Shown here: in pieces, positions 15,032-22,653 of the stretch
Layout: every line of letters begins with the position of its first letter
Position numbering within the stretch: position 1 is the stretch's first letter
DNA from: Rickettsiales bacterium
Lineage (GTDB): Bacteria; Pseudomonadota; Alphaproteobacteria; Rs-D84
DNA: 35,685 nucleotides
Assembly (NCBI GenBank): GCA_031262525.1
Contig: JAISHM010000021.1
Location: forward strand, 1-35,685
Direction of reading: 5' to 3'
Made by a program: the position numbers and the translations under genes
The notes under the pieces: model-generated
Databases searched by the model: none
The model's input: the letters and a program-made list of their open reading frames with translations, nothing else
Told to the model about the DNA's origin: nothing

Positions 15032-15060
15032 AAAACGCGGGCAAGTCCGCGTTTTTTTTA
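15031..15060. terminator. Bidirectional rho-independent terminator
   Basis: AACGCGG-GCAAGT-CCGCGTT with an A run before it and eight Ts after it (15052-15059). It can end both the plus-strand gene (stop at 15031) and the convergent minus-strand gene (stop at 15058). Confidence 0.85.
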
Positions 15061-15807
15061 TTTATTAATTTGTTTTTTATGGGCGATAATCTGTTCAGTG
15101 CGTTGGTTTGCAAAAGTGTGTATTGCCGATAAGAAATTGTGATTAAATATTTTTTCGTTGTTTAATAAGGCAAAACGCAGGCAGTTTGTGGCGCAAGTAT
15201 CTTCAGAGGTAAATAACCCTAAGGAAATAAAACTATTTTCATTTTCGATTAGTCTATATATTTTTCCAGAGAGAATATCGCACATATAAAACATTACGAT
15301 ACCGTATTCTGATGTTTCGCCAATTTTAGGATTATTAACTATTAGCGAATCGTCTGTTTTATTTGTATCTGCGGGTGCCGCAATTGCACCAACCATACGT
15401 AAATTATTTTCTTTCATTTTTTTGGTTGTAAATTTGTTTAATGGGGGGGAAATATTAAAAGATTCTGTGCAAATTTTTTTGTTATATGCTAATTTATATT
15501 CATTTGAATTTGATGAAAGTGTATAATGGTTCGCCAGTACATCATATAACCCAACAAAATTTTTATCTTTGTTTATGATTTCTTTCATTGTTTTTGACGC
15601 GGTATAAATCGGCGATTTTTCCAACCCTGTTATTAAATAGGCAGACATAAGAACGCTCTTCTCTCTATTTGTAATACAAATGTTTTGACTGATTTCGCGG
15701 CGTATTGCACGGCGTCTGGATTGGCGACGCTCAAACTCACTCAAAATATTCTGGCTATCCATATCTTTCGGCAATTTGGCTAATATCTTTCCGCTGAATC
15801 TTTGCAT
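15058..15807 (-). CDS. Hypothetical protein (249 aa)
   Basis: I do not recognise this protein. It has no signal peptide or membrane segment. The N-terminus is strongly basic with an Arg-rich stretch (ERRQSRRRAIRREISQN), followed by a mixed alpha/beta-looking body with GIVMFYMCDILSGKIYRLIE and a C-terminal part with cysteines (SEDTCATNCLRFALL). The start at 15807 is backed by AAGGA 7-11 nt upstream and by a consensus promoter (15868-15840). Base composition is AT-rich, similar to the small unknown genes at 24627 and 32127. Its own promoter and terminator make it a single-gene unit. Confidence 0.65.
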   Translation of the reverse strand: MQRFSGKILAKLPKDMDSQNILSEFERRQSRRRAIRREISQNICITNREKSVLMSAYLITGLEKSPIYTASKTMKEIINKDKNFVGLYDVLANHYTLSSNSNEYKLAYNKKICTESFNISPPLNKFTTKKMKENNLRMVGAIAAPADTNKTDDSLIVNNPKIGETSEYGIVMFYMCDILSGKIYRLIENENSFISLGLFTSEDTCATNCLRFALLNNEKIFNHNFLSAIHTFANQRTEQIIAHKKQINK

Positions 15808-15839
15808 ATAACTTATCCTTTTTTTATAAATTATAATTT

Positions 15840-15868
15840 ATTTTACCCCAGTTATAATCATTTGTCAA
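15840..15868 (-). promoter_or_regulatory. Promoter of the 15058-15807 gene
   Basis: Minus strand TTGACA (15868-15863), 17-nt spacer, TAAAAT (15845-15840), followed by an AAGGA ribosome binding site before the ATG at 15807. Confidence 0.7.
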
Positions 15869-15939
15869 TAATAAAAAATAAACAATTAAACAACGCTGCC
15901 GCGAATTCCCTGTCCTGTGGGGTGGATAAAAAATGATTT

Positions 15940-16098
15940 GTCATTCCCGCTCCAATATCCCGCATAGGGGGGGATTTATCGTTGTCCTTTATAAAGGACA
16001 AGTTGGTAATTGATATTTTTTTCTGGAACTCTCTAAACACCCCGGCACTTCGTGCCACCCCTCCACAGGAGGGGAACTGTCCGCCCCACAGGGCGGGA
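15940..16098 (-). mobile_element. Composite palindromic element, copy B
   Basis: The only long gap between genes in this region (15808-16137) is filled by repeats and the promoter above. Read on the minus strand, the GC module (16078 down to about 16038: GTTCCCCTCCTGTGGAGGGG, then GGCACGAAGTGCC) is followed by the left end TTTAGAGAGTTCCAGAAAAA. Next come TATCAATTACC and the palindrome TTGTCCTTTATAAAGGACAA (16001-15982). The order matches copy A, but no right inverted repeat is found; instead GAGCGGGAATGACAA (half of the REP-like palindrome) appears near 15940. CCGCCC...GGGCGG (16081-16096) flanks it. It looks like a truncated or recombined element. Confidence 0.7.
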
Positions 16099-16137
16099 AT
16101 TTCTATATTGAGCAATACTAATCACCATCCACCAACA

Positions 16138-16857
16138 CTAATTCACTTTCCCGCTGGCGGGATAGAATGTCAATTGTATTTTTTGCCATTTATCATACTC
16201 ATTTTCGGGCAGCATACTGAACGGAACACAATTTTCAATCGCCGTGCGTATCGTGCCAAAAATATAATTTATCGCCGGATTTTCCGCTGCGGCGGATTCG
16301 CCCTCGAACCATAAATCGCTGACATAACCCCGTTTATTCATTGTTAAATGCGCCACAGCGCGAACATCTGATACCCCTGGGAAATTACTATCAAATACCC
16401 AACAGCGTATCATTGCGACCCGCAACGCATCAACCACAGACACCGTCATTGTGCGATTCAGACTAGTCGTTTCGCGATTGACCCGCACGATTTGCGGCGC
16501 ACGCGGCGCTGTTTTATTTTCCACTGGTTTATCTGTTTTTTTATTTTCAACCATCGTTGTTGATTCAATCGGTTTTTCAGTTTCGCCTATTTTCTCATCT
16601 GGCTTTTTCATCGGTTCTTTTTTTTGTTGCGTCGGCTTTGGCGCATCGGGTGGCAATTCCGTATTAAAAACCATTGTTTCATCACCTTTGATTTCAACCC
16701 GTGATAAATCTATTTCATAAATTTGGACGTGGTCCGACATTACAACTGAATCCATCGGATTCAGCACCGCAAACGAGGTTATCAACAACGCCACAATTCC
16801 CAAATGCAATGCGATGGAAATAGTCATATTTTCAAAAGAAAAATTTTTATTATTCAT
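16138..16857 (-). CDS. tolA: TolA-like envelope protein
   Basis: TolA links the TolQR motor to outer-membrane partners and is needed for outer-membrane constriction at division. This 239-residue protein has an N-terminal transmembrane segment (TISIALHLGIVALLITSFAVL), a Pro/Lys/Glu-rich linker (PPDAPKPTQQKKEPMKKPDE, about residues 70-120) and a C-terminal TonB/TolA-type domain (about 130-239; LRVAMIRCWVFDSNFPGVSD, then VRAVAHLTMNKRGYVSDLWF). The linker is much shorter than in E. coli TolA (421 aa), as in many alphaproteobacteria. It is last in a run tolQ-tolR-GNAT-tolA and overlaps the GNAT gene by 8 bp. tolB and pal do not follow; repeats do. Confidence 0.85.
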   Translation of the reverse strand: MNNKNFSFENMTISIALHLGIVALLITSFAVLNPMDSVVMSDHVQIYEIDLSRVEIKGDETMVFNTELPPDAPKPTQQKKEPMKKPDEKIGETEKPIESTTMVENKKTDKPVENKTAPRAPQIVRVNRETTSLNRTMTVSVVDALRVAMIRCWVFDSNFPGVSDVRAVAHLTMNKRGYVSDLWFEGESAAAENPAINYIFGTIRTAIENCVPFSMLPENEYDKWQKIQLTFYPASGKVN

Positions 16858-17320
16858 TTAATAAATCTATCTCGAATTTTGCCCGTGGAGACCCGTTCGG
16901 TAAAGGTTTTATACCCGTAAAAATAAACCCGCTTTTTTCAATTGCGCGCCTGCTGGCCAGATTGTCAGGATGACATTGTGTTGTGGCTTTTTTTGCGCCG
17001 CGGTCCCGCGCAAGTCCAATACGCAATTTTACCAGTTCGGTTTGTATCCCATTGTTCCTATATTCAGGTAAAACAAAGCCACCATTTATTTTATAAATAG
17101 ACTCATTATCTTCATCTTGTTGGATTCGTCCAAAACCAACCAATTTATTATCATCAAATGCACCCAAGATATTTCCAAGGTCAATGAGTTGCGCATATTC
17201 TTGCTCGGTCCGACCAGTAATCCAATCTTTATTTTTCATATTATCAATAATAATTCGTTCAATATGTACCAATTGTTGTAAATCTGCGGGATTCAATTTC
17301 TTATATATTATTTTCGGCAT
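16850..17320 (-). CDS. GNAT-family N-acetyltransferase between tolR and tolA
   Basis: This 156-residue protein fits the GNAT fold: LVHIERIIIDNM at the N-terminus, GAFDDNKLVGFGRI (beta 2-3), GGFVLPEYRNNGIQTELVKL (motif A with the acetyl-CoA-binding R-N-N-G-I-Q loop) and NLASRRAIEKSGF, the typical C-terminal helix. It would transfer an acetyl group from acetyl-CoA to an amine; the substrate is unknown. It starts 2 nt after tolR and overlaps tolA by 8 bp, so it is fully built into the tol operon. This position is not usual for tolQRA operons and may reflect a late insertion. Confidence 0.85.
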   Translation of the reverse strand: MPKIIYKKLNPADLQQLVHIERIIIDNMKNKDWITGRTEQEYAQLIDLGNILGAFDDNKLVGFGRIQQDEDNESIYKINGGFVLPEYRNNGIQTELVKLRIGLARDRGAKKATTQCHPDNLASRRAIEKSGFIFTGIKPLPNGSPRAKFEIDLLNE

Positions 17321-17322
17321 TT

Positions 17323-17727
17323 TTATTTCTCTATTTTTGTGCGCAATCCGACCTTTTGAAAGCCAGCATCCTTTAACGCACCCATCATTTGCATAACAGC
17401 GCCGTATGATGTCCCGCGGTCGCCATTTATCATTATTGCCAATTTTGGATTTTCTTCTCGGCTCGCCACCAGTCGAGCCACAATTTCATCGCGTGTCCGT
17501 TGTTCGCGACCAATAAAATAGCGCCCTGCACTATCTACGCCAATCTGAATCGCATGGTCATCGCCCGCCATCACGCTGTGCCCTGCGGTTGGTAAATCCA
17601 AATCAACCCCACTGGTCAGCATGGGGGCCGTCACAACAAATACCGCCAACAACACCGTCATAACATCTATCATTGGCGTCATTACAATCAGCGAATTAGA
17701 ATCAACCGATTTTCTTTTTCGTGGCAT
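17323..17727 (-). CDS. tolR: TolR, proton-channel subunit of the Tol motor
   Basis: The protein (134 aa) is of ExbD/TolR type. The single transmembrane helix contains SLIVMTPMIDVMTVLLAVFVV, with the essential Asp in PMIDVM. A periplasmic domain follows, with the usual VDLDLPTAG segment and the C-terminal YGAVMQMMGALKDAGFQKVGL. With TolQ it uses the proton gradient to energise TolA. It lies 3 nt after tolQ and 2 nt before the GNAT gene, so it is co-transcribed. Length and all key elements fit. Confidence 0.92.
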   Translation of the reverse strand: MPRKRKSVDSNSLIVMTPMIDVMTVLLAVFVVTAPMLTSGVDLDLPTAGHSVMAGDDHAIQIGVDSAGRYFIGREQRTRDEIVARLVASREENPKLAIMINGDRGTSYGAVMQMMGALKDAGFQKVGLRTKIEK

Positions 17728-17730
17728 TTT

Positions 17731-18201
17731 TTATTTCCTTTTCGCTTCTGATTCTAATTTATTATATAAATCATCTGACTTTTTGCTGAAATATTGAAAA
17801 AATATCGCCGCGGGTATTGCAACAAACAGACCCAGTGCCGTTTCCCCCAACGCAATCGCCAGGCCCGGTGCAACCACCGCCAAAGATGTTGAGCCCGTCG
17901 CACCCACCGACGCAAACAAATGCATAATTCCCCAGATTGTCCCAAATAATCCAACGAAAGGTCCCACCGCCGCGCACACCGACAAAAACCATAAATTTTT
18001 ATCATAGGGTTCCATTGCCGCGTCAATATCCGCACCCGCACCCAACTTTAACGGACGTGTTTTTTCCATGCCCCATAAACGCAGTCGCCCGATGATAATC
18101 GTCCAAGATGCGATTGACGCCACCACCAGTAAGACCGATGTTAAAAATACCACTGGGTCGGATGGCGAAAAAATTGTTAAAAATGAAAAATCCTGTTCCA
18201 T
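17731..18201 (-). CDS. tolQ: TolQ, compact form
   Basis: TolQ forms the proton channel with TolR. The first membrane segment is VVFLTSVLLVVASIASWTIIIGR. The paired second and third segments include VGPFVGLFGTIWGIMHLFASVG and VAPGLAIALGETALGLFVAIPA, which are the strongest family signatures. The protein is only 156 residues; E. coli TolQ has 230. The missing part is the cytoplasmic loop: here only about 30 residues (LRLWGMEKTRPLKLGAGADI and onward) separate the first helix from LSVCAAVGPF, against about 100 in E. coli. The reading frame is clean, so this is a deletion of the loop rather than a broken gene. It lies 21 nt after ybgC. Confidence 0.9.
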   Translation of the reverse strand: MEQDFSFLTIFSPSDPVVFLTSVLLVVASIASWTIIIGRLRLWGMEKTRPLKLGAGADIDAAMEPYDKNLWFLSVCAAVGPFVGLFGTIWGIMHLFASVGATGSTSLAVVAPGLAIALGETALGLFVAIPAAIFFQYFSKKSDDLYNKLESEAKRK

Positions 18202-18222
18202 ACTCTGCTCCTTTTTTTTTGT

Positions 18223-18612
18223 TTAATTGCACTTTGCACTTTGAACTTTGGTAATTAAAGATTCAGGGATTCGTTTTGGTTTCAGGTCCCCATCAATATA
18301 CGCCGCCGTGCCGTTTAGTATAGCATAAATTTCACCATCTTTCACGAATTTTTGTTCAATTTTAATAGATGCTGCGCCAACATCTGTTGAATAAGTTTCA
18401 ACAACAAATCTGTCGCCCAGTTGTAATGGCTTTTTATACTTTATATTTAATTCGCGAATTACAAAGCCGATATCCCCGTCGGGTGGCAATGCGTCACTAA
18501 TCCATTCCATACGCGCCCGCTCTGCTATTTCAATATAGCGCCCGTGATATACAATTCCGCCAGCGTCCGTATCCGCGTAAGCGACCATAAAATGGAAAAT
18601 ATGGGGTTTCAT
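18223..18612 (-). CDS. ybgC: YbgC-type acyl-CoA thioesterase (hotdog fold)
   Basis: The protein (129 aa) has the hotdog signature VAYADTDAGGIVYHGRYIEIAERAR with the catalytic Asp in DTDAGG, followed by the central beta-sheet strands (YKKPLQLGDRFVVET) and IEQKFVKDG. YbgC hydrolyses acyl-CoA thioesters and is commonly the first gene of tol-pal operons, which matches its place before tolQ. A stop-to-start gap of 3 nt ties it to the upstream small gene. Length is typical. Confidence 0.9.
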   Translation of the reverse strand: MKPHIFHFMVAYADTDAGGIVYHGRYIEIAERARMEWISDALPPDGDIGFVIRELNIKYKKPLQLGDRFVVETYSTDVGAASIKIEQKFVKDGEIYAILNGTAAYIDGDLKPKRIPESLITKVQSAKCN

Positions 18613-18615
18613 TTT

Positions 18616-18891
18616 TTAATCCTTGAATTCTTCAAAACTGGTCCAACCCTGGTCAGCACACAACAAAACCAGATATCCAATTAAATCCGCAATGTCATTT
18701 TTACGCAAAGTCGGGGAATGTTTTACCCGTGCTAATTTATCGTCCAGGCGAACCGCAATCGCGTCCGTCGCCCCCGATTTTGCGAAAATCCCCAATGGCG
18801 TCAAAGCAGAATCCCCATACTCTATATTTTTATAGACCAGCAATGATTTCATTGCATCGCAAATTTTTTCTATGTCTTTTACGCTGCTCAT
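18616..18891 (-). CDS. Nucleotide-modification-associated domain-like protein (DUF1599-like)
   Basis: This 91-residue protein shows the pattern of the small alpha-helical DUF1599 / nucleotide-modification-associated domain: [16 protein letters not shown], then [20 protein letters not shown] and a terminal [14 protein letters not shown]. Such proteins are common in phages and sit near the all-alpha NTP pyrophosphatase (MazG-like) superfamily, but their reaction is not well defined. It overlaps ruvB by 4 bp (ATGA) and precedes ybgC by 3 nt. That location inside a housekeeping operon suggests a stable resident gene, not a prophage remnant. The family call is from motif memory and should be tested by profile search. 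Confidence 0.6.
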   Translation of the reverse strand: MSSVKDIEKICDAMKSLLVYKNIEYGDSALTPLGIFAKSGATDAIAVRLDDKLARVKHSPTLRKNDIADLIGYLVLLCADQGWTSFEEFKD

Positions 18892-19877
18892 TTTTTTATC
18901 CCCATGTGTTCATAGCCCGCGTCGGTCAATACCCGTCCGCGAGGTGTTCTTTGTATAAATCCTTGTTGCATTAAATACGGCTCGATAACATCTTCAATCG
19001 TGTCTGTGGGTTCTGATAAAATCGCAGACAGATTTTCAATTCCGACCGGCCCGCCCGCAAAGTGTCGCGCAATCGCGCCCATATATTCGTGGTCAATCGC
19101 GTCCAATCCACGTCCGTCAATATGCAATTGAAACAAGGTTGTTTTAATTACATCTGCGTCAATCCGCTCCCGCGCAGTTGCGTTTGCAAAGTCGCGTGCC
19201 CGCTTTAATAATCGGTTTGCAATTCGCGGGGTTCCCCGCGCACTGCGCGCCAGCGCGGACGCACCCGCCCCGTCAATTTCTGTCCCCAGGATTTTTGCCG
19301 AACGCGTTATGATTTTTTCCAGGTCGTCCGCGCCGTAAAAATTCAACCTTAAATCTATACCAAATCTATCCCGTAATGGATTGGACAACAGGCCCGTTCG
19401 TGTCGTCGCACCAACCAGTGTAAATGGCGGTAAATCTATGCGAACACTTTTCGCGCTGGGACCCTCGCCCAATAAAATATCCAACTTGAAATCTTCCATT
19501 GCCGAATACAGGACTTCTTCTATCGCAGTGGGCAGACGATGGATTTCATCTATGAATAAAACATCCATCGGTTCCAATCCCGTTAAAATCGCCGCCAAAT
19601 CCCCCTGTTTAGTCAGCATTGGCGCCGCAGTCGCCCGAAAATTGGTCCCCATTTCATTCGCAATGATATGTGCCAATGTCGTTTTACCCAATCCCGGGGG
19701 ACCATATAACAGCGCGTGGTCCATCGCCTCGCCCCTGTTTCGCGCAGCGGTCATAAAAACATTCAGATTTTGTTTTAATGATTCCTGACCAATAAAATCA
19801 CCCAGTTTTTTTGGACGAATTGCTGCACCCATTTCATCGGGGATATTCGGGTCAATAAATCTTTTTGTTTCGGTCAT
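18888..19877 (-). CDS. ruvB: Holliday junction branch-migration ATPase RuvB
   Basis: RuvB is the hexameric AAA+ motor that drives branch migration with RuvA. The 329-residue protein carries Walker A ([12 protein letters not shown]), Walker B ([10 protein letters not shown]), sensor 1 ([11 protein letters not shown]), the arginine-finger region (NPLRDRFGI) and the C-terminal winged helix ([20 protein letters not shown]). The start [11 protein letters not shown] fits the family; an earlier in-frame ATG at 19913 would overlap the DUF3800 gene. ruvC and ruvA, its usual upstream partners, are absent here; a DUF3800 gene and an alpha/beta hydrolase-like gene take their place. Confidence 0.96.
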   Translation of the reverse strand: MTETKRFIDPNIPDEMGAAIRPKKLGDFIGQESLKQNLNVFMTAARNRGEAMDHALLYGPPGLGKTTLAHIIANEMGTNFRATAAPMLTKQGDLAAILTGLEPMDVLFIDEIHRLPTAIEEVLYSAMEDFKLDILLGEGPSAKSVRIDLPPFTLVGATTRTGLLSNPLRDRFGIDLRLNFYGADDLEKIITRSAKILGTEIDGAGASALARSARGTPRIANRLLKRARDFANATARERIDADVIKTTLFQLHIDGRGLDAIDHEYMGAIARHFAGGPVGIENLSAILSEPTDTIEDVIEPYLMQQGFIQRTPRGRVLTDAGYEHMGIKK

Positions 19878-19893
19878 TGTATTGTCTCTTTTT

Positions 19894-20874
19894 TTACTTG
19901 ACATCTGTTTCATTTGTTTTTATAATCTGTTTCAGAGGTTTGGCTGAGGGGCGGCTACTGGTGGCTCCAATTGCACTACCTCTTTTTTTATTATTATATG
20001 GGTCTGGGTGAAATCTTATACTATATCTAATTGTTGTATGTTGTTTTTTTTCTATATTGGTAATTTCTTTTTTTGTGTATTGCAACTCGTGAATCTTATT
20101 TTCAAATAATTGTTGTATTTCTGGTCGGGCTGCTTTTACCATTTGTTTGGCGCGTCTGTATCCAGTATTTATTGTGTATATGCATAAATCTGCAACCTGA
20201 ATCAAATAATTTGTATGGGATTCTATAAATAATGGTTCTGGCATAATTAGTTCTGACTGGCGTTTCCCGCGGTCGGTACGTGTAAAATAATTTTCCAGTT
20301 GTCGTTTGAATTTATTATCAAACACTTCTTGACATTGGTCCATAACCATTATTCCCGTTTCATGTCGTTCTTGTAAAAACAAATAAAATATTTCCATTAA
20401 CCGAACGTGGTCGTATCGTAAAAATTCCGGATTGTTAAAATTGGCGGGTTTTTTCAATTCAGAGTCTATAACACCCGCAAAAATACACATATCGTATTTT
20501 GCCATCAAATTAAAAATAGTCTTTGCCATTTTTATACAAGCAACCCCATATGCGCACATATCTTTACGTAAAGGATTTCGTTTTTCTAAATGAGCAGTTA
20601 AAAATCTGCGAACACCTTTACGAATCTCTTCTTCGTTTTTAAATTTAAAATCGTAATCGGCCCATTTGAATTTTTCGCGATTTAATAATTTTGAACCTTT
20701 TATTTCAGTTCCGAACTCAGACAATCTGCACCCAAAAATACGCATTTCTGATTTTTGCATATTTATTAAAAACTTTGAGATATTTGTACTAGCAATAGAA
20801 ACACCACCATGAATTTCATAAGGCATATTTTTGTGGTCATGACCACTTTCATCCATAAATAACAAATAACTCAT
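19894..20874 (-). CDS. DUF3800 protein
   Basis: This 326-residue protein has the DUF3800 hallmarks: an N-terminal [10 protein letters not shown] strand, [10 protein letters not shown] in the middle, and the late [18 protein letters not shown] helix with Gln and Asp. DUF3800 is an RNase H-like fold with acidic residues in this order and is often found in phages, mobile elements and defence-type settings; its activity is unproven. It lies 12 nt downstream of the hydrolase-like gene and 16 nt upstream of ruvB on the same strand. The last 30 residues (after [28 protein letters not shown] and onward) are low in structure and come from a more GC-rich stretch, perhaps a repeat-derived tail. Confidence 0.8.
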   Translation of the reverse strand: MSYLLFMDESGHDHKNMPYEIHGGVSIASTNISKFLINMQKSEMRIFGCRLSEFGTEIKGSKLLNREKFKWADYDFKFKNEEEIRKGVRRFLTAHLEKRNPLRKDMCAYGVACIKMAKTIFNLMAKYDMCIFAGVIDSELKKPANFNNPEFLRYDHVRLMEIFYLFLQERHETGIMVMDQCQEVFDNKFKRQLENYFTRTDRGKRQSELIMPEPLFIESHTNYLIQVADLCIYTINTGYRRAKQMVKAARPEIQQLFENKIHELQYTKKEITNIEKKQHTTIRYSIRFHPDPYNNKKRGSAIGATSSRPSAKPLKQIIKTNETDVK

Positions 20875-20886
20875 ATTTATTACCTT

Positions 20887-21546
20887 TTACAACAACTTGT
20901 CTTCTGCGTTTTCGCGACCGACATACGCCTTTATATCATTATAAAGTTGTTTTAATTCTGGTGGCGAAGCATATTTTTCAGTTGCATCTTTTATTTTTAA
21001 GATTTCAGTGCTGATTTGTGCCTGTTTCTTTAATATCTGGGATAAATGTGTTGCGAATAAGTGCGCGTTTTCGTCTTCCCGCGCGCCCTGGATAATCAGA
21101 CCGCGATTCGGTCGCGGGGATAAAAAGGTGAAATCACTGACCGATATATCTGGCGATACCAGTGTGAAACCGCTGACCTCTGGCCGACGCATCATCGTTT
21201 GCAAGACATACCACGCCCCCTGGTGATTCCCTGCCAGCCACAGGCGGTCGCTGTCTTCGTTTTGGTTCTGAATCCAATCTATGACAGCGGCAATGTCAAT
21301 AACATTTTCAGATGGAGTTCCGATAACCCCCTCGGAGTCCCCAACGCCACGATAGTCAAAGCGCAATACAGAAAAACCAATGTCCATATACGCACGAAAC
21401 ATTGCATACGCAACCCTGTCATTCATATGATAGCCCGCGTGTGGATTTCCCGGCAAAATCACCGCCAAGGGCGCGGCCACCGCCGCCGATTTATGATAAA
21501 CTGCATGGATTTTTCCGGACTCTGCGGAAATCATTACATCAACCAT
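20887..21546 (-). CDS. Alpha/beta-hydrolase-fold protein lacking the catalytic serine
   Basis: The 219-residue protein follows the small alpha/beta hydrolase plan of COG2945 type: LAVILPGNPHAGYHMNDRVA (oxyanion region), GFSVLRFDYRGVGDSEG, then the nucleophile-elbow strand RLWLAGNHQGAWYV. The expected GxSxG Ser is His (residue 108, GNHQG). The usual acid-turn (HGxxD) is QGAREDE, and no clear catalytic His follows. It may therefore be a non-catalytic relative or use other chemistry. It is first in the operon leading through DUF3800, ruvB, ybgC and tolQRA. A promoter (21609-21580) and an AAGGTAAGGA ribosome binding site precede the ATG. Confidence 0.8.
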   Translation of the reverse strand: MVDVMISAESGKIHAVYHKSAAVAAPLAVILPGNPHAGYHMNDRVAYAMFRAYMDIGFSVLRFDYRGVGDSEGVIGTPSENVIDIAAVIDWIQNQNEDSDRLWLAGNHQGAWYVLQTMMRRPEVSGFTLVSPDISVSDFTFLSPRPNRGLIIQGAREDENAHLFATHLSQILKKQAQISTEILKIKDATEKYASPPELKQLYNDIKAYVGRENAEDKLL

Positions 21547-21579
21547 TTTATATTCCTTACCTTTTTTATTTCATCGTTA

Positions 21580-21609
21580 TTTATACAACATTATAAACAT
21601 AAATTTCAA
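21580..21609 (-). promoter_or_regulatory. Promoter of the ruvB-tol operon
   Basis: Minus strand TTGAAA (21609-21604), 18-nt spacer, TATAAA (21585-21580). Nine genes downstream are in the same direction with gaps of at most about 20 nt, so this may drive the whole run to tolA. Confidence 0.55.
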
Positions 21610-21623
21610 GATTATTTTTTGCT

Positions 21624-21653
21624 TTGACAGCGCCCCGTAAAATAAGGTATTAT
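21624..21653 (+). promoter_or_regulatory. Promoter of the exported protein at 21681
   Basis: TTGACA (21624-21629), 18-nt spacer, TATTAT (21648-21653). AAAAGG near 21665 serves the ATG at 21681. Divergent from the ruvB-tol promoter. Confidence 0.65.
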
Positions 21654-21680
21654 ATAAAATAATGGGAAAAGGTAGAAAAT

Positions 21681-22616
21681 ATGACACGAATGATTTATGC
21701 ACCAAAACGGGCAAAAATATTTGGACTTTATAAATATGTGGCGGTCTTGCTGGGGCTGGCGATACCAACTGCGGCGTTGGCGGCGGATAATTTTCAGACA
21801 ATTTATACCGAGGTGCCCGTCCAATCATATTTGGCAATGCCAGACGACCCGAATTTCGTGCCCGAGGTTGATTTTATGCAACGCACGGATTCATTGAACT
21901 ATGATGAAAATATAGAGGCTGCGCGCGCCCAGAAAGAGGCCGAAATGCCGGGTGCCCAGTTTTCGGACCGACCAGTGGTTGTATGTCGTGAATTTGGTTG
22001 TACGCGATTAAATGACCGGATTACACGGACATTCTTATTCAACAGCTTGGCGAATATGTTTATGATAAATACATCGTCCAGTCTCAGTCTGTGCGAGGCC
22101 GACCCATTTTCGCGAATTTGTTTGCAGTCGGGGATAACCTTTCCGGTACGGGTTGGGATTGCGAACGCTTTGGTAAAGATCCCCAGTGCCACAATTTCCC
22201 AGGTAAATGTGTCCAGTGGTCTGTCGCGGGCAACAATCGGTATGACATACGAATTTTTGGTAAATGGTATCAGTGTTCAATGTGCGCCGTCTCTGACCGA
22301 TGTTGTGATTCCTGGTAATGCCCAGGCAACACTGGCAACACGTGAATTTTCGTGTAATATGACGATGGACGGACTGACCAATGTATCGCTGCTGATAAAT
22401 GTTGATTACATAGATTTGGATATGGGTTTGATTGGCGGTTATTACTCATTGGGATTACAGGGTCCAACAACTGGTGGCGGAACGGGCTATGTCTTGTTCA
22501 AGACCCAGTATTCTAATCGTGGTATGAAGTCGGGTGTTGGTGGTGGCAAACTGGATGACAATCCGGTTATGACAATTGGACCGGGTGAATACGCGGTATC
22601 CCCGGTTGCAAAATAA
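21681..22616 (+). CDS. Exported protein of unknown function
   Basis: This 311-residue protein has an N-terminal basic stretch and a signal-peptide-like helix (YKYVAVLLGLAIPTAALAA), with likely cleavage after ALA. The mature part starts with an extended region (TEVPVQSYLAMPDDPNFVPE) and continues with many beta-prone strands. Five cysteines lie at VVVCREFGC, LCEADPFSRIC, QCAPS and FSCNM. The C-terminal part is Gly-rich (QGPTTGGGTGYVLF, then SGVGGGKLDDN). The style resembles the exported protein at 8430-9764, but I see no clear alignment. It lies 37 nt upstream of the two-component pair, so it might be co-regulated or be a sensor partner; that is only positional. Confidence 0.7.
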   Translation: MTRMIYAPKRAKIFGLYKYVAVLLGLAIPTAALAADNFQTIYTEVPVQSYLAMPDDPNFVPEVDFMQRTDSLNYDENIEAARAQKEAEMPGAQFSDRPVVVCREFGCTRLNDRITRTFLFNSLANMFMINTSSSLSLCEADPFSRICLQSGITFPVRVGIANALVKIPSATISQVNVSSGLSRATIGMTYEFLVNGISVQCAPSLTDVVIPGNAQATLATREFSCNMTMDGLTNVSLLINVDYIDLDMGLIGGYYSLGLQGPTTGGGTGYVLFKTQYSNRGMKSGVGGGKLDDNPVMTIGPGEYAVSPVAK

Positions 22617-22653
22617 TGGTATGCCGCGAAACGCAAATTATGCGGGACGTGAT

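Noticed and set aside
18616-20874. Prophage remnant (DUF3800 and DUF1599-like genes)
   Set aside because: No integrase, capsid, lysis or repressor genes are present, and the genes are tightly coupled to ruvB and ybgC. Captured single genes are more likely.
22576-22653. Longer N-terminus for the response regulator
   Set aside because: The upstream in-frame part overlaps the end of the exported protein gene, and receivers start at the MNKTILVIDDD position.
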